Shown here: positions 16,633 through 25,422 of the stretch, piece after piece
Numbering within the stretch: position 1 is the first letter of the stretch
How the letters are laid out: each line of letters starts with the position of its first letter
Assembly (NCBI RefSeq): GCF_900107255.1
Contig: NZ_FNPH01000004.1
Span: 248,001-312,000 of the forward strand
DNA from: Micromonospora pattaloongensis
GTDB lineage: Bacteria; Actinomycetota; Actinomycetes; Mycobacteriales; Micromonosporaceae
Length of the DNA stretch: 64,000 bases
Reading direction: 5' to 3'
Notes under the pieces: generated by a model
Database searches by the model: none
What the model was told of the DNA's origin: nothing
The model's input: the letters and a program-made list of their open reading frames with translations, nothing else
Made by a program: the position numbers and the translations under genes

Positions 16633-17520
16633 GTGCTCAGGAAGCATGTCCTTCGCGTCGTCGTCGGTTTCGCCGCGCTCTCGCTAGCCGTCACCGGCTG
16701 CGGGCGCTCGACGAGCGGCCAGGCGCCCCAGTCCGCCGGCTCCACGTCAGCCGCCGCCGGCGCCAGCGCCGCCGACCTGGTGCCGGCGGCGCTCAAAGAG
16801 AAGGGTGTGCTCCGGGTCGCCACGGCCGAGGGCTACCCGCCGATGGAGATGTACAAGAAGGGCACCCAGGAGCTGATCGGCGTCGACCCCGAGCTGGCCG
16901 CGGCGATCGCCGGGCGGCTCGGCCTGAAGCTGGAGATGACCAACGCCAGCTTCCCCGGCCTGATCCCCGGCCTGCAGGCCGACCGCTGGGACCTGGCGAT
17001 GTCCTCGATGAGCGACACCGAGGAGCGGCGCAAGGCCGTCGACTTCGTCGACTACTTCCAGGCCGGTGGCGCGATCATGGTGGCCAAGGGCAACCCGGCC
17101 GGGGTCAAGGACCTCGCCGACCTCTGCGGCCGCGCCGTGGTGCTCGCCAAGGGCAGCTCCAACCTCGCCATCGGTGAGAAGCAGAACGCCTCGTGCGCCA
17201 AGAAGATGACGATCTCGCAGAGCGAGGACGCCCCGACCGGCCTGCTGCAGATCGACGCCGGCCGGGCCGTCGCCACCATCGTCGACTACCCGGTCGCCAA
17301 GCTGCTCGCCAGCGAGAGCGGCAAGTACGAGGTGCTGGAGGCCCAGTACGAGGCCGGCCCGTGGGGCATCGCGATCGACAAGAAGGACAGCCAGCTGCGG
17401 GACGCGGTCCAGCGGGCGCTCCAGGAGCTGATCGACTCCGGCGAGTACGCCAAGCTCCTGCAGAAGTGGGGCGTCGAGGGCAGCGGCGTCAAGACGGCCA
17501 CCGTCAACGACCAGAAGTGA
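16633..17520 (+). CDS. Amino-acid ABC transporter substrate-binding lipoprotein
   Basis: 295 aa. GTG 16633 has AGGAGG six bases upstream, so the longer frame back to 16528 is rejected. Signal peptide with lipobox VTGC (SLAVTGCGRS) anchors it outside the membrane. The rest is an SBP_bac_3 fold: LRVATAEGYPPMEMYKKGTQ, IGVDPELAAAIAGRLGLKLE, FPGLIPGLQADRWDLAMSSM, then KLLQKWGVEG at the end. This family binds polar amino acids or related compounds. It is the first gene of a five-gene run with the permease, the ATPase, a D-aminoacylase and a serine hydrolase, so the ligand may be an N-acyl or D-amino acid, by context only. Confidence 0.93.
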   Translation: MLRKHVLRVVVGFAALSLAVTGCGRSTSGQAPQSAGSTSAAAGASAADLVPAALKEKGVLRVATAEGYPPMEMYKKGTQELIGVDPELAAAIAGRLGLKLEMTNASFPGLIPGLQADRWDLAMSSMSDTEERRKAVDFVDYFQAGGAIMVAKGNPAGVKDLADLCGRAVVLAKGSSNLAIGEKQNASCAKKMTISQSEDAPTGLLQIDAGRAVATIVDYPVAKLLASESGKYEVLEAQYEAGPWGIAIDKKDSQLRDAVQRALQELIDSGEYAKLLQKWGVEGSGVKTATVNDQK

Positions 17521-17522
17521 GC

Positions 17523-18470
17523 ATGGGTACCACCGACGCGGGCCCGGCCTCGGCCGGGCCCGCCGGCGCTGACACGCCGGAGACCAACCGGATCAGCCAC
17601 CCGCTGCGGCCCGGCCGCTGGGCCGCCGCCGGGCTGACCGCCCTGGTCCTGATCTGGCTCGGCTGGACCATCGCGGTCAACCCCAACCTGCACTGGGACG
17701 TCGTCGTCGCCTACCAGTTCGACGACGTCATCCTGGACGGGCTCTGGGTCACCATCCAGCTCACCGTCGCCTCGATGGTGATCGGCGTGATCCTCGGCGT
17801 GATCGTCGCGCTGATGCAGGTCTCCGACAGCCGGATGCTGCGCACCGGCGCGATGGCGTACGTCTGGTTCTTCCGCGGCACGCCGCTGCTGGTCCAGCTG
17901 ATCTTCTGGTTCAACATCGCGCTGATCTTCCCCGAGATCGGGCTCGGCGTGCCGTTCGACGGCCCGAAGCTGGTCACCTGGGAGACGAACGCCCTGGTCA
18001 CCGGCTTCGTCGCGGCGCTGCTCGGGCTCAGCATCAACGAGGGCGCCTACATGAGCGAGATCGTCCGCGCCGGGCTGCGCGCCGTCGACCCCGGCCAGCA
18101 GGAGGCCGCCGCCGCGCTCGGCATGTCCCGCGCGAAGATCATGCGGCGTGTGGTGCTGCCCCAGGCGATGCGGATCATCGTGCCGCCCACCGGCAACCAG
18201 TTCATCTCCATGCTGAAGACCACCTCGCTCGTCTCGGTGATCGCCGGCGCCGACCTGCTCACCGTCGCCCAGCGGCTCTACCTGACCAACTTCGAGGTGA
18301 TCGCGCTGCTCATCGTCGCCTCCATCTGGTACCTGGTCCTCACCACCGTGGCCAGCATCGGGCAGTACTTCCTGGAGCGCCGGTTCAGCCGCGGTTTCGG
18401 CGGCACCGTGCCGGACACGCTGCGCGGCCGGATCGGCCGCAACCTGCGCTTCTCCGGGCTCGCCCGATGA
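17523..18470 (+). CDS. Amino-acid ABC transporter permease (HisM/GlnP type)
   Basis: 315 aa starting at ATG 17523, two bases after the lipoprotein stop. A Pro/Gly-rich N-terminus is followed by one TM ([17 protein letters not shown]), then the BPD_transp_1 core: [40 protein letters not shown], a loop, [15 protein letters not shown], and the EAA motif region ([20 protein letters not shown]) that docks the ATPase. No second permease is encoded, so it probably homodimerises. The stop overlaps the ATPase start by 4 bp. Confidence 0.93.
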   Translation: MGTTDAGPASAGPAGADTPETNRISHPLRPGRWAAAGLTALVLIWLGWTIAVNPNLHWDVVVAYQFDDVILDGLWVTIQLTVASMVIGVILGVIVALMQVSDSRMLRTGAMAYVWFFRGTPLLVQLIFWFNIALIFPEIGLGVPFDGPKLVTWETNALVTGFVAALLGLSINEGAYMSEIVRAGLRAVDPGQQEAAAALGMSRAKIMRRVVLPQAMRIIVPPTGNQFISMLKTTSLVSVIAGADLLTVAQRLYLTNFEVIALLIVASIWYLVLTTVASIGQYFLERRFSRGFGGTVPDTLRGRIGRNLRFSGLAR

Positions 18471-19231
18471 CCGCGCCGATGGTGCAGTGCCGGGCGCTGC
18501 GCAAGAGCTTCGGCCGGATCGAGGTGCTGCGCGGCATCGACCTGACCATCGCACGCGGTCAGGTTGTCTGCGTGGTCGGCCCCTCCGGCTCCGGCAAGTC
18601 CACGCTGCTGCGCTGCCTCAACCACCTCGAGGAGCCGCAGAGCGGCCGGGTGTACGTCGACGGCGAGCTGATCGGCTACGAGGAGCGGGGCGGCACACTG
18701 CGGCCCCTGTCGGACGCCCGGCTGCGCCGCCAGCGCGAGTCGATCGGCATGGTCTTCCAGCGCTTCCACCTCTTTCCGCACCGCACGGCGCTGGAGAACG
18801 TGATGGAGGGGCTGGTCGCGGTCAAGGGCATCGGGGCCGCCGACGCCCGTCGGCGCGCCGCCGAGCTGCTCGACCGGGTCGGGCTCGCCGACCGCGCCCA
18901 GCACTACCCGGCCCAGCTCTCCGGCGGGCAGCAGCAGCGCGTCGCCATCGCCCGGTCCCTGGCGATGGAACCGAAGCTGATGCTCTTCGACGAGCCGACC
19001 TCCGCGCTCGACCCCGAGCTCGTCGGCGAGGTGCTGGCGGTGATGAAGGACCTCGCCGCCACCGGCATGACGATGATCGTGGTGACCCACGAGATGGGCT
19101 TCGCCCGCGAGGTCGGTGACCATCTCGTCTTCATGGACGAGGGCCTGATCATCGAGCAGGGTCCGCCGCGGGAGGTGCTCGGCGCGCCGCGCCACGACCG
19201 CACCCGCGCCTTCCTCTCCAAGGTCCTCTGA
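18467..19231 (+). CDS. Amino-acid ABC transporter ATP-binding protein (GlnQ type)
   Basis: 254 aa with Walker [10 protein letters not shown], the Q-loop [17 protein letters not shown], signature [15 protein letters not shown], Walker [15 protein letters not shown] and H-loop [12 protein letters not shown]. These residues define the polar amino-acid transporter ATPases. ATG 18467 overlaps the permease stop and its own stop shares a base with the following ATG. It energises import with the permease and lipoprotein just upstream. Confidence 0.95.
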   Translation: MTAPMVQCRALRKSFGRIEVLRGIDLTIARGQVVCVVGPSGSGKSTLLRCLNHLEEPQSGRVYVDGELIGYEERGGTLRPLSDARLRRQRESIGMVFQRFHLFPHRTALENVMEGLVAVKGIGAADARRRAAELLDRVGLADRAQHYPAQLSGGQQQRVAIARSLAMEPKLMLFDEPTSALDPELVGEVLAVMKDLAATGMTMIVVTHEMGFAREVGDHLVFMDEGLIIEQGPPREVLGAPRHDRTRAFLSKVL

Positions 19232-20853
19232 TGAGCCGGCTCGACCTGCTGGTCACCGGCGGCGACGTGCTCGACGGCACCGGGGAGCCGCCCCGGCCCG
19301 CCGACGTCGGCGTACGGGACGGGCGGCTGGTGCTGCTGCCGCCGCGCAGCGGCGTCCCGGCCACCGAGGTGATCGACGCCGCCGGCCTGACCGTCGCCCC
19401 CGGCTTCATCGACGTGCACACCCACTCCGACCTGCTCGCCGGCGACGATCCGGGGCGCGAGGCGCTGCGGCTGGCGCCGCTCCGGCAGGGCGTCACCACC
19501 GAGATCTGCGGCAACTGCGGGATCAGTCCGTTCCCGGTCCCGCCCGAACGTGACGGCCCGGTCCGGGAGCTCATCGCCGCCACCTTCGGCCCGCCCGCGG
19601 CGGCGTACCCGTCGTTCGCCGAGTTCGCCGCCGCCCAGGGGTCGGGCCGGCGCAACCACCTCGCCGCCCTGGTCGGGCACGGCACGCTGCGCGCCGCCGT
19701 CGTCGGTTTCGCCCAGCGGCCGGCCACCCCCGACGAGCTGGCGCGGATGTGCGCGCTGCTCGACGCGGCGCTGACCGCCGGCGCGGCCGGACTCTCCACC
19801 GGGCTGATCTACTCGCCCGGCGTCAACGCGAGCACCGACGAGGTGATCGCACTGGCCCGGGTCGCTGCCGCGCACGGCAAGCCGTACGTCACCCACCTGC
19901 GCGACGAGATGTCCCGGGTGGAGTCGGCGCTGGAGGAGGCGATCGAGATCGCCACCGCGGCGGGGGCGGCGCTGCAGGTCTCGCACCACAAGACCGCCGG
20001 CCGCCGGGCGTGGGGCGCCACCGTCCGTACGCTCGCCCGGCTGGAGGCCGTGCGCGCCGCCGGGCTCGACGTCGCCTGCGACGTCTACCCGTACACCGCC
20101 GGCAGCACGGCGCTGCACGCGATGCTGCCGCCGTGGGTGATCGCCGACGGGGTGCCGGCGATGCTCGCCGCCGTCGCCGACCCGGCCGTCCGGGACCGGA
20201 TCCGCGCCGACATCACCGCCGGCGTGCCCGGCTGGGAGAACACCGTCGGCAACGGCGGCTGGGACCTGATCCGCGTCGCGTCCGCCCCGAACAGCCCGCC
20301 CATCCAGGGGCAGACCATCGCCGATCTCGCCGCCGCCGCGGGCACCGACCCGGTCGACTACGCCTGCGCGCTGCTCGTCGCCGAACGCGGCGACGTCACC
20401 ATCCTCAGCCACTCGATGCACGAGGACGACGTCCGCCGGGTGCTGGCCAGCCCGCTGACCATGCTCTGCTCCGACGGGGTGCCCAAGCCGGGCCGCCCGC
20501 ACCCGCGCTGGGCGGGCAGTTTCAGCCGGGTGCTCGGCCACTACGTCCGCGACGTCGGCCTGCTCAGCCTCGCCGAGGCGGTGCACAAGATGACCGGCAT
20601 GCCCGCCCGCCGCTTCGGCCTGCGCGACCGGGGCCTGCTCGCCGACGGGTACGCCGCCGACCTGGTCGTCTTCGACCCGCAGCGCGTCGCCGACGGCGCC
20701 ACCTACGACGAACCGCTGGCACCGCCGCTCGGAGTCCGTTGCGTGATCGTCGCGGGGGAGACCGTGGTGACCGGCGACCGGGTCACCGCCGCGCGACCGG
20801 GGCGGGTGCTGGCCGTCCCGGATCGGGCCCCGGTCCGATCGGAGTCGCGATGA
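19231..20853 (+). CDS. N-acyl-D-amino-acid deacylase (D-aminoacylase family)
   Basis: 540-aa amidohydrolase that would cleave N-acyl-D-amino acids into a D-amino acid and a carboxylate. Metal-site motifs: FIDVHTHSDLL (HxH), EICGNCGISPFP (the conserved Cys of the family), QVSHHKTAG (His), and the catalytic Asp in LCSDGVPKPGRPHPRW. Its length (about 500 in family members) and N- and C-terminal beta-subdomains fit. It has no signal peptide, so it should act on imported substrate, consistent with the importer genes immediately upstream. TGATG overlap joins it to the ATPase gene. L-specific or dipeptide-like activity cannot be excluded from sequence. Confidence 0.9.
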   Translation: MSRLDLLVTGGDVLDGTGEPPRPADVGVRDGRLVLLPPRSGVPATEVIDAAGLTVAPGFIDVHTHSDLLAGDDPGREALRLAPLRQGVTTEICGNCGISPFPVPPERDGPVRELIAATFGPPAAAYPSFAEFAAAQGSGRRNHLAALVGHGTLRAAVVGFAQRPATPDELARMCALLDAALTAGAAGLSTGLIYSPGVNASTDEVIALARVAAAHGKPYVTHLRDEMSRVESALEEAIEIATAAGAALQVSHHKTAGRRAWGATVRTLARLEAVRAAGLDVACDVYPYTAGSTALHAMLPPWVIADGVPAMLAAVADPAVRDRIRADITAGVPGWENTVGNGGWDLIRVASAPNSPPIQGQTIADLAAAAGTDPVDYACALLVAERGDVTILSHSMHEDDVRRVLASPLTMLCSDGVPKPGRPHPRWAGSFSRVLGHYVRDVGLLSLAEAVHKMTGMPARRFGLRDRGLLADGYAADLVVFDPQRVADGATYDEPLAPPLGVRCVIVAGETVVTGDRVTAARPGRVLAVPDRAPVRSESR

Positions 20854-21629
20854 CCGGCGTACGGGTCGGCGCGATGGTGCGCCGGCTGGACGATCACCGC
20901 AGCCTGGCCGCCGAGCCCGACCTCGTGCTGCCGCTGGCCAGCGTCGGCAAGGTGTTGCTGCTGGCCGAGGTGGCCCGCCGGCTGGCCGACGGCACGCTCG
21001 CCGCCGACGAGGCCGTCGAGCTGACCGCCGAGGACCGGCGGCTCGGCGGCACCGGCCTGCTCGGCGCGCTGTCGCCGCGGTCGTACACCGTCGCCGACCT
21101 GGCCACCGCGGTCGCGGCGGTCAGCGACAACGCCGCCACCAACGCGCTGCTCCGGCTCGTGACCCTCGACGCCGTCCAGCAGCTCGCCCGCGGCGCCGGG
21201 CTGCGGGACACCACGGTGCACGACCGGATCCGGGCGGTCCGCGGCTCCGACGCGCCACCGGCCTTCGCCACCGGGACGGCCCGCGAACTCTGCGCCTTCC
21301 TCGCCGACGTGGCCGCCGGCGCCTGGCACAGCCCGGCGGCGTGCGCGCTGCTGCAGCAATGGCTCGCCCGCAACACCGATCGCGGGCTCGTCGCCGACGC
21401 CATCGACCATGACCCCTGGTCCAGCGACGGGGTCCTGGTGCTGAACAAGACCGGCACCGACACCGGGGTCCGCGCCGACGTGGGCATAGTCCAGGGTCAC
21501 CACACCGTCGTCTACGCCGTGATCGGCGCCTTCGCGCCCGGCGCGGAGCGGGCGGCCGTGGCCGAGCTGCGCCGCTGGGGGGCCGCGGTCGACCGGCTCG
21601 CCGGCGACCACCGCGCCGCCAGCTCCTGA
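20850..21629 (+). CDS. Cytoplasmic class A beta-lactamase-like serine hydrolase
   Basis: 259 aa from ATG 20850, overlapping the deacylase stop (ATGA). It has the three active-site elements of the serine beta-lactamase/DD-peptidase fold: SxxK in PLASVGKVLL, SDN in AAVSDNAATN, and KTG in VLNKTGTDTG. It has no signal peptide or lipobox, unusual for true beta-lactamases, which act outside the cytoplasm. With a D-aminoacylase and an importer upstream, a role on imported peptides, lactams or D-amino-acid derivatives is plausible but inferred. Its last 118 bp overlap the convergent LysR gene. Confidence 0.85.
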   Translation: MTGVRVGAMVRRLDDHRSLAAEPDLVLPLASVGKVLLLAEVARRLADGTLAADEAVELTAEDRRLGGTGLLGALSPRSYTVADLATAVAAVSDNAATNALLRLVTLDAVQQLARGAGLRDTTVHDRIRAVRGSDAPPAFATGTARELCAFLADVAAGAWHSPAACALLQQWLARNTDRGLVADAIDHDPWSSDGVLVLNKTGTDTGVRADVGIVQGHHTVVYAVIGAFAPGAERAAVAELRRWGAAVDRLAGDHRAASS

Positions 21630-22525
21630 CTCAGCGACGCCGCGGCGTCGGTCAGCCGCTCGACGAAGCTGCCGACCACCGGGTTCGGGTTGCCGGGCCG
21701 CAGCGCCACACCGATCTCCCGGTGCAGCTTGGCGTGTGTGAGCTGCCGGACGTCCACGCCGGCGGGATCGCGCAGCCCCAGCGACGGCACCAGCGCCACG
21801 CCGACGCCGGCCCGCACCAGACCCAGCACCACCTCGTAGTGGTCGCTGCGGCACCGGATCCGAGGCTGGAAGCCCTCCGTCCGCGCCGCCAGCTCCAGTA
21901 CCGACACCTCGCCCTGCACCCCGAGCGTCGTGATCCACGGCTCGTTCGCCAGGTCGGCCAGCCGCAGCCGCCGCCGCCCGCCCAGCGGGTGGTCGGCCGG
22001 GAGCACGACCAGCTGCGGATCCGTCATCAGCGGCTCGACGGTCGCGAACGGTGGCGCCGGCACCGGGCTCAACGGATGCTGGAACACCACCACGAGGTCG
22101 AGCTCGCCCTGGTTGAGCCGGGGCAGCAGCTCGTGCGGCTGCCCCAGGATCAGCGCCAGCTCGACCTGCGGGAAGTCGTCGGTGAAGCGCGACAGCGCCC
22201 GCGGCAGCAGCTCGGCGCCGGCGGTGGCGAAGAAGCCGATCCGCAGCAGGCCGCGCCGCCCCTCGCCGTGCGCGGAGAGCTCGTCGCGCGCCGCCGACAT
22301 CAGGTCGGCGATCTGCTGCGCGTAGTCCGCGAGGCGCTGCCCGGCGACCGTGAGCCGCAGGCTGCGCGGACCCCGGTCCACGAGCGCCACCCCGGCCTCC
22401 TGCTCCAGCGTGGCGAGCTGGTGGGAGACCGCCGATGGGCTCAGCCGGAGCTGCTCGGCGGCCGCGACGATGGTGCCGTGCCGGGCGATCTCCAGGACCA
22501 CCTGCAGACGTGCGGTGTTGAACAT
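21512..22525 (-). CDS. LysR-family transcriptional regulator
   Basis: 337 aa. The N-terminal winged HTH is ARLQVVLEIARHGTIVAAAE followed by LSPSAVSHQLATLEQEAGVA; the substrate-binding domain contains LLRIGFFATAGAELLPRAL and ELDLVVVFQHPL. LysR proteins normally run about 300 residues, and the last 35 or so here (after SLSQELAARW) are low-complexity sequence read antisense to the hydrolase gene, so the 3' end extends into its convergent neighbour by 118 bp. It probably controls the importer/deacylase operon or the divergent 22922 gene; that is inference from position. Confidence 0.9.
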   Translation of the reverse strand: MFNTARLQVVLEIARHGTIVAAAEQLRLSPSAVSHQLATLEQEAGVALVDRGPRSLRLTVAGQRLADYAQQIADLMSAARDELSAHGEGRRGLLRIGFFATAGAELLPRALSRFTDDFPQVELALILGQPHELLPRLNQGELDLVVVFQHPLSPVPAPPFATVEPLMTDPQLVVLPADHPLGGRRRLRLADLANEPWITTLGVQGEVSVLELAARTEGFQPRIRCRSDHYEVVLGLVRAGVGVALVPSLGLRDPAGVDVRQLTHAKLHREIGVALRPGNPNPVVGSFVERLTDAAASLSQELAARWSPASRSTAAPQRRSSATAARSAPGAKAPITA

Positions 22526-22921
22526 CGGTGGCCTACCTTCCCTGCTCGGGGCGCGTCGTGGTAGCCCTCGAGGCGCTGCTCAGCCCGGATCAACACTCTC
22601 GCACGCGCGTTCCCGCGGTGCGTTTGCCCGGCATGATTTCGGTGTCGTCGACGCTCCAGACGGCAACATGATTCCGGCCGATATACCGCTGAGGCATATT
22701 TATGACTCCGGGGTATATCGCTCGGCACAAGGATGTCCCACGACGCCGCCGACGCGGGCTCATCACACCATGACGACCATCCATCCAGGTCCGATGGTGC
22801 GCCCGGCGCGCATCCGGGCCGGGCGATCGTTGAATGCCGCGCTTCGCCGTCCGCGGCCGCGCGGCCTCGCCGGTCGGTATGGTGGCATCGACCGATGTCG
22901 CCGTGCCCAGGAGGAAGCCCG
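22526..22921. other. Divergent intergenic region between LysR and TIGR03089 genes
   Basis: 396 bp without a credible gene. It contains the inverted repeat at 22679-22720 in a clearly AT-richer patch and should hold promoters for both flanking genes. No RNA gene or other repeat was recognised. Confidence 0.5.
22679..22720. promoter_or_regulatory. Inverted repeat with AT-rich core, candidate operator
   Basis: Perfect 9-bp arms CGATATACC and GGTATATCG are separated by a 24-bp spacer that includes CATATTTATG. It lies about 200 bp upstream of the TIGR03089 start and about 155 bp from the LysR start. The spacing is about four helical turns, so a dimer of dimers or DNA looping could bind. The binder is unknown; the adjacent LysR protein is one candidate. 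Confidence 0.4.
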
Positions 22922-23689
22922 ATGGAGACGATCACCGGCGGCGTACCGTCCCTGCTCGCCGGCGCCGTCGGCGAGCGGGACCGTCCGCTGGTGACCTACT
23001 ACGACGACGCGACCGGCGAGCGCGCCGAGCTGACCGTGACCGAGCTGGCCGGCTGGGCGGCGCGGACCGCCGGGCTGCTGCATGCCGGCTGCGGGTTGGG
23101 CGCGGGGAGCCGGGCGGCTATCCTGCTGCCGCCGCACTGGCAGACCGCGGCGGTTCTGTTGGGCGCCTGGTCCGCCGGCGTGTCGGTGTCGTTCCGCGGG
23201 TGGGCGACCGCCGGCCTGCCGGCGCTGGGCCCTGGCGTCGACGAGCCGTTCGACGCCACCTTCGTCGCGCGGGACCGGGTCGACAGCTGGCTCGACGAGG
23301 TACCCGAGGCCCGTCACCGGTTCGTGCTCGGCCTCGCGCCGGGCGGTGCCCCGATCGCCGACGTGCCGACCGGATATCGGGACTACGTCGCGGAGGTCCG
23401 CGACTACCCGGACAGCCTTCCGGGGTACGCCATGATCGGTCGAACGGACGCGGCGAGCGTCGACGGCACGACGTTCCGCCAGTGGGGGAGCCTCGCACAC
23501 GCGCTCGCCGAGACGCTGGATCTGCGCGCCGGCGACCGGCTGCTCGTTGACGCCGCCGCCCACGAGCACCCGGTGAAGTGGCTGTTGGCGCCGCTGGCCG
23601 TCGGCGCGTCGGTGGTGCTCTGCGCCAACCTCGACAGGGCTGCGGTCGACGCCCGCGTGGCCGCCGAGCGGGTGACCCGGGTGCTCTGA
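22922..23689 (+). CDS. TIGR03089 family protein (AMP-binding-like)
   Basis: 255 aa. ATG 22922 is preceded by AGGAGG, so the longer frame from 22733 is rejected. The TIGR03089 family is a shortened relative of acyl-CoA synthetases/AMP-binding enzymes: ELTVTELAGWAARTAGLLHA and SRAAILLPPHWQTAAVLLGA resemble the A-domain N-terminus. The conserved AMP-binding P-loop (TSGTTGxPK) and the C-terminal lid are missing, so catalysis of adenylation is doubtful. It ends 6 bp from the convergent YchJ gene. The role is unknown. Confidence 0.82.
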   Translation: METITGGVPSLLAGAVGERDRPLVTYYDDATGERAELTVTELAGWAARTAGLLHAGCGLGAGSRAAILLPPHWQTAAVLLGAWSAGVSVSFRGWATAGLPALGPGVDEPFDATFVARDRVDSWLDEVPEARHRFVLGLAPGGAPIADVPTGYRDYVAEVRDYPDSLPGYAMIGRTDAASVDGTTFRQWGSLAHALAETLDLRAGDRLLVDAAAHEHPVKWLLAPLAVGASVVLCANLDRAAVDARVAAERVTRVL

Positions 23690-23695
23690 CCCGGC

Positions 23696-24127
23696 TCAGC
23701 CGGCCCCCGGCGCCGCGTCGAGGTAGACCCACCGGCCCTCTTCGCGGACGAAGCGGCTGCGTTCGTGCAAGGTGCCGGAGCGTCCCGTCTCCCGGTAGTG
23801 CGCCCGGAACTCGACGGTGCCCGTCGTGTCGAACAGGCCACCCCGGTCCGCGTCGAGGATGTCCAGCCTCGTCCAGCGCTGTTGAGGGTCGAGGGTCAGG
23901 TGTCGCGGGCGCGTGCTGGAGTGCCAGCTGCGCAGCAGATAGCCGGTGTCGCCGACGGCGTACGCGCTGAACCGCGACCGCATGAGCTGCTCGGCGGACG
24001 CCGCGGTCGTCTCCCCGCGGTGCAGCCGACCGCAACACTCCCGGTACGCCTCACCGGTCCCGCACGGGCAGGACCGGGTCGCGTCGTCGGCCGCGCTCCG
24101 GCGGGCACTGCGTTTCGCCACGCGCAC
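23696..24127 (-). CDS. YchJ-family SEC-C motif protein
   Basis: 143 aa with an N-terminal SEC-C zinc motif (CPCGTGEAYRECCGRLH) and an NTF2-like domain (AEQLMRSRFSAYAVGDTGYL, ERSRFVREEGRWVYLD). YchJ/UPF0225 proteins are widespread and uncharacterised; SEC-C motifs bind zinc and often mediate protein contact. GTG 24127 or GTG 24121 may be the start. The gene stands alone between convergent and tandem neighbours with no sign of an operon. Confidence 0.88.
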   Translation of the reverse strand: MRVAKRSARRSAADDATRSCPCGTGEAYRECCGRLHRGETTAASAEQLMRSRFSAYAVGDTGYLLRSWHSSTRPRHLTLDPQQRWTRLDILDADRGGLFDTTGTVEFRAHYRETGRSGTLHERSRFVREEGRWVYLDAAPGAG

Positions 24128-24154
24128 ATTGTCGCCGACGCCGCCGCGGCGCGC

Positions 24155-25177
24155 TCACGGCTGGTATGCGTTGCGGATCCGCGGTATCCACTGCGGGTGC
24201 ACGTCACGCAGGTACGTGATCAGGCCCTCGCGCAGTTCGCACCGGAGGTTCCATGCGTTCGGGCCGTCCGCGGCGGAGACGCTGACGCGGACCGTCGTCG
24301 CCGGCGGGGAGACGTCGATCATCTGTACCTGCCAGTGCTGACGGTCCCAGAATGGGGACATCTCGATGATTCGCTGCGTCTCGGTGCGCACGTCCTGCAG
24401 TCGGGCGGTGTAGTCCAGTTGCAGTTCCACCGTGGCGAGGATCGGCGTGTCGAAGCGCGTCCAGTTCTGGTAGGACTTCGTGGTGAAGTAGGTGGTCGGC
24501 AGGATGAGTCTGCGATCGTCCCAGGCGCGCAGGACGACGTGCGTGAGTCGAATCTGTTCGATGCGTCCCCACTCGCCGTCGACCACGACGATGTCGTCGA
24601 CGCGAAGAGAGTCGGAGAAGGTGATCTGGATGCCGGCCGCCGCGGGTGCGAGCGTGCTCTGACCGGCGATGCTGATGATGATGCCGAGCAGACCGGCGGA
24701 CGTCAGCAGCGTGGACCCCAACTGGCGGACCTGTGGGATGGTCATCAGGACCGCGCCCACCGTGAACACGACGGTGAGAATCGCCGTGAGCCGGCGGATC
24801 ACCTGCAGCTTGGTGCGGGCGCGTCGGGCGCGTCGGAACTCCGGCACGTCGGCCGGATAGCGGGTGAAGAGCGCCTCTTCGGCGGCACGCAGCTTCTTGA
24901 GCACCAGCCAGCCGACGCTGGCGATCAGCGCTATCAGCAGGATGTGGCGCAGGAGGCCGTGTCGGGCCAGCGGCCCTGCGGTCGCCGGCAGCGCGAAGTA
25001 CAGCGCGCCCGTGACGGCGACCGCATTGATGCCGTTCTGGCAGCGTTGCTTCGTTTCCTGCAGATAGAACTCGTGCCGGGAATGTTTGGCGGCCCACAGG
25101 AGTATCCACCCGATCAGCTTCCCGACCAGCAGGGCGCCGGCCGTGACGGTGACGAGGACAAGAGCGTTCGCGATCAT
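24155..25177 (-). CDS. MscS-family mechanosensitive ion channel protein
   Basis: 340 aa starting at ATG 25177; the frame is open to 25483, but that extra part is Arg-rich and has no start signal. TM segments: NALVLVTVTAGALLVGKLIG, INAVAVTGALYFALP, LLRHILLIALIASVGWLVL, ILTVVFTVGAVLMTI, and a pore-lining helix LTSAGLLGIIISIAGQSTLA. The MscS beta domain follows (DSLRVDDIVVVDGEWGRIEQ, LILPTTYF). It should release solutes under hypo-osmotic shock. The betaine-type importer is encoded about 1.8 kb upstream on the same strand, a loose osmotic theme. Confidence 0.9.
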   Translation of the reverse strand: MIANALVLVTVTAGALLVGKLIGWILLWAAKHSRHEFYLQETKQRCQNGINAVAVTGALYFALPATAGPLARHGLLRHILLIALIASVGWLVLKKLRAAEEALFTRYPADVPEFRRARRARTKLQVIRRLTAILTVVFTVGAVLMTIPQVRQLGSTLLTSAGLLGIIISIAGQSTLAPAAAGIQITFSDSLRVDDIVVVDGEWGRIEQIRLTHVVLRAWDDRRLILPTTYFTTKSYQNWTRFDTPILATVELQLDYTARLQDVRTETQRIIEMSPFWDRQHWQVQMIDVSPPATTVRVSVSAADGPNAWNLRCELREGLITYLRDVHPQWIPRIRNAYQP

Positions 25178-25422
25178 CCGCGCCCCGCTCCCGCCCGCGC
25201 CTGCCGGCGCCGGGGAGCGTGGGGCGGCGACAGCATCCCGGCCTGACGATTCCGTGGCCCGACGGCTTCTGTCGCCGCGGTCCCTGTCATGTGTCCATCG
25301 GCATCGGACATCGCGATCCCATCGAATTCCCGATGAACACCTCAACGATCGCTCCCGCCCGGGGAAACGCATCCGGTCGACGGACCGGATGGGGACACTC
25401 CGGGTGGACCCCGCGCGGACCG

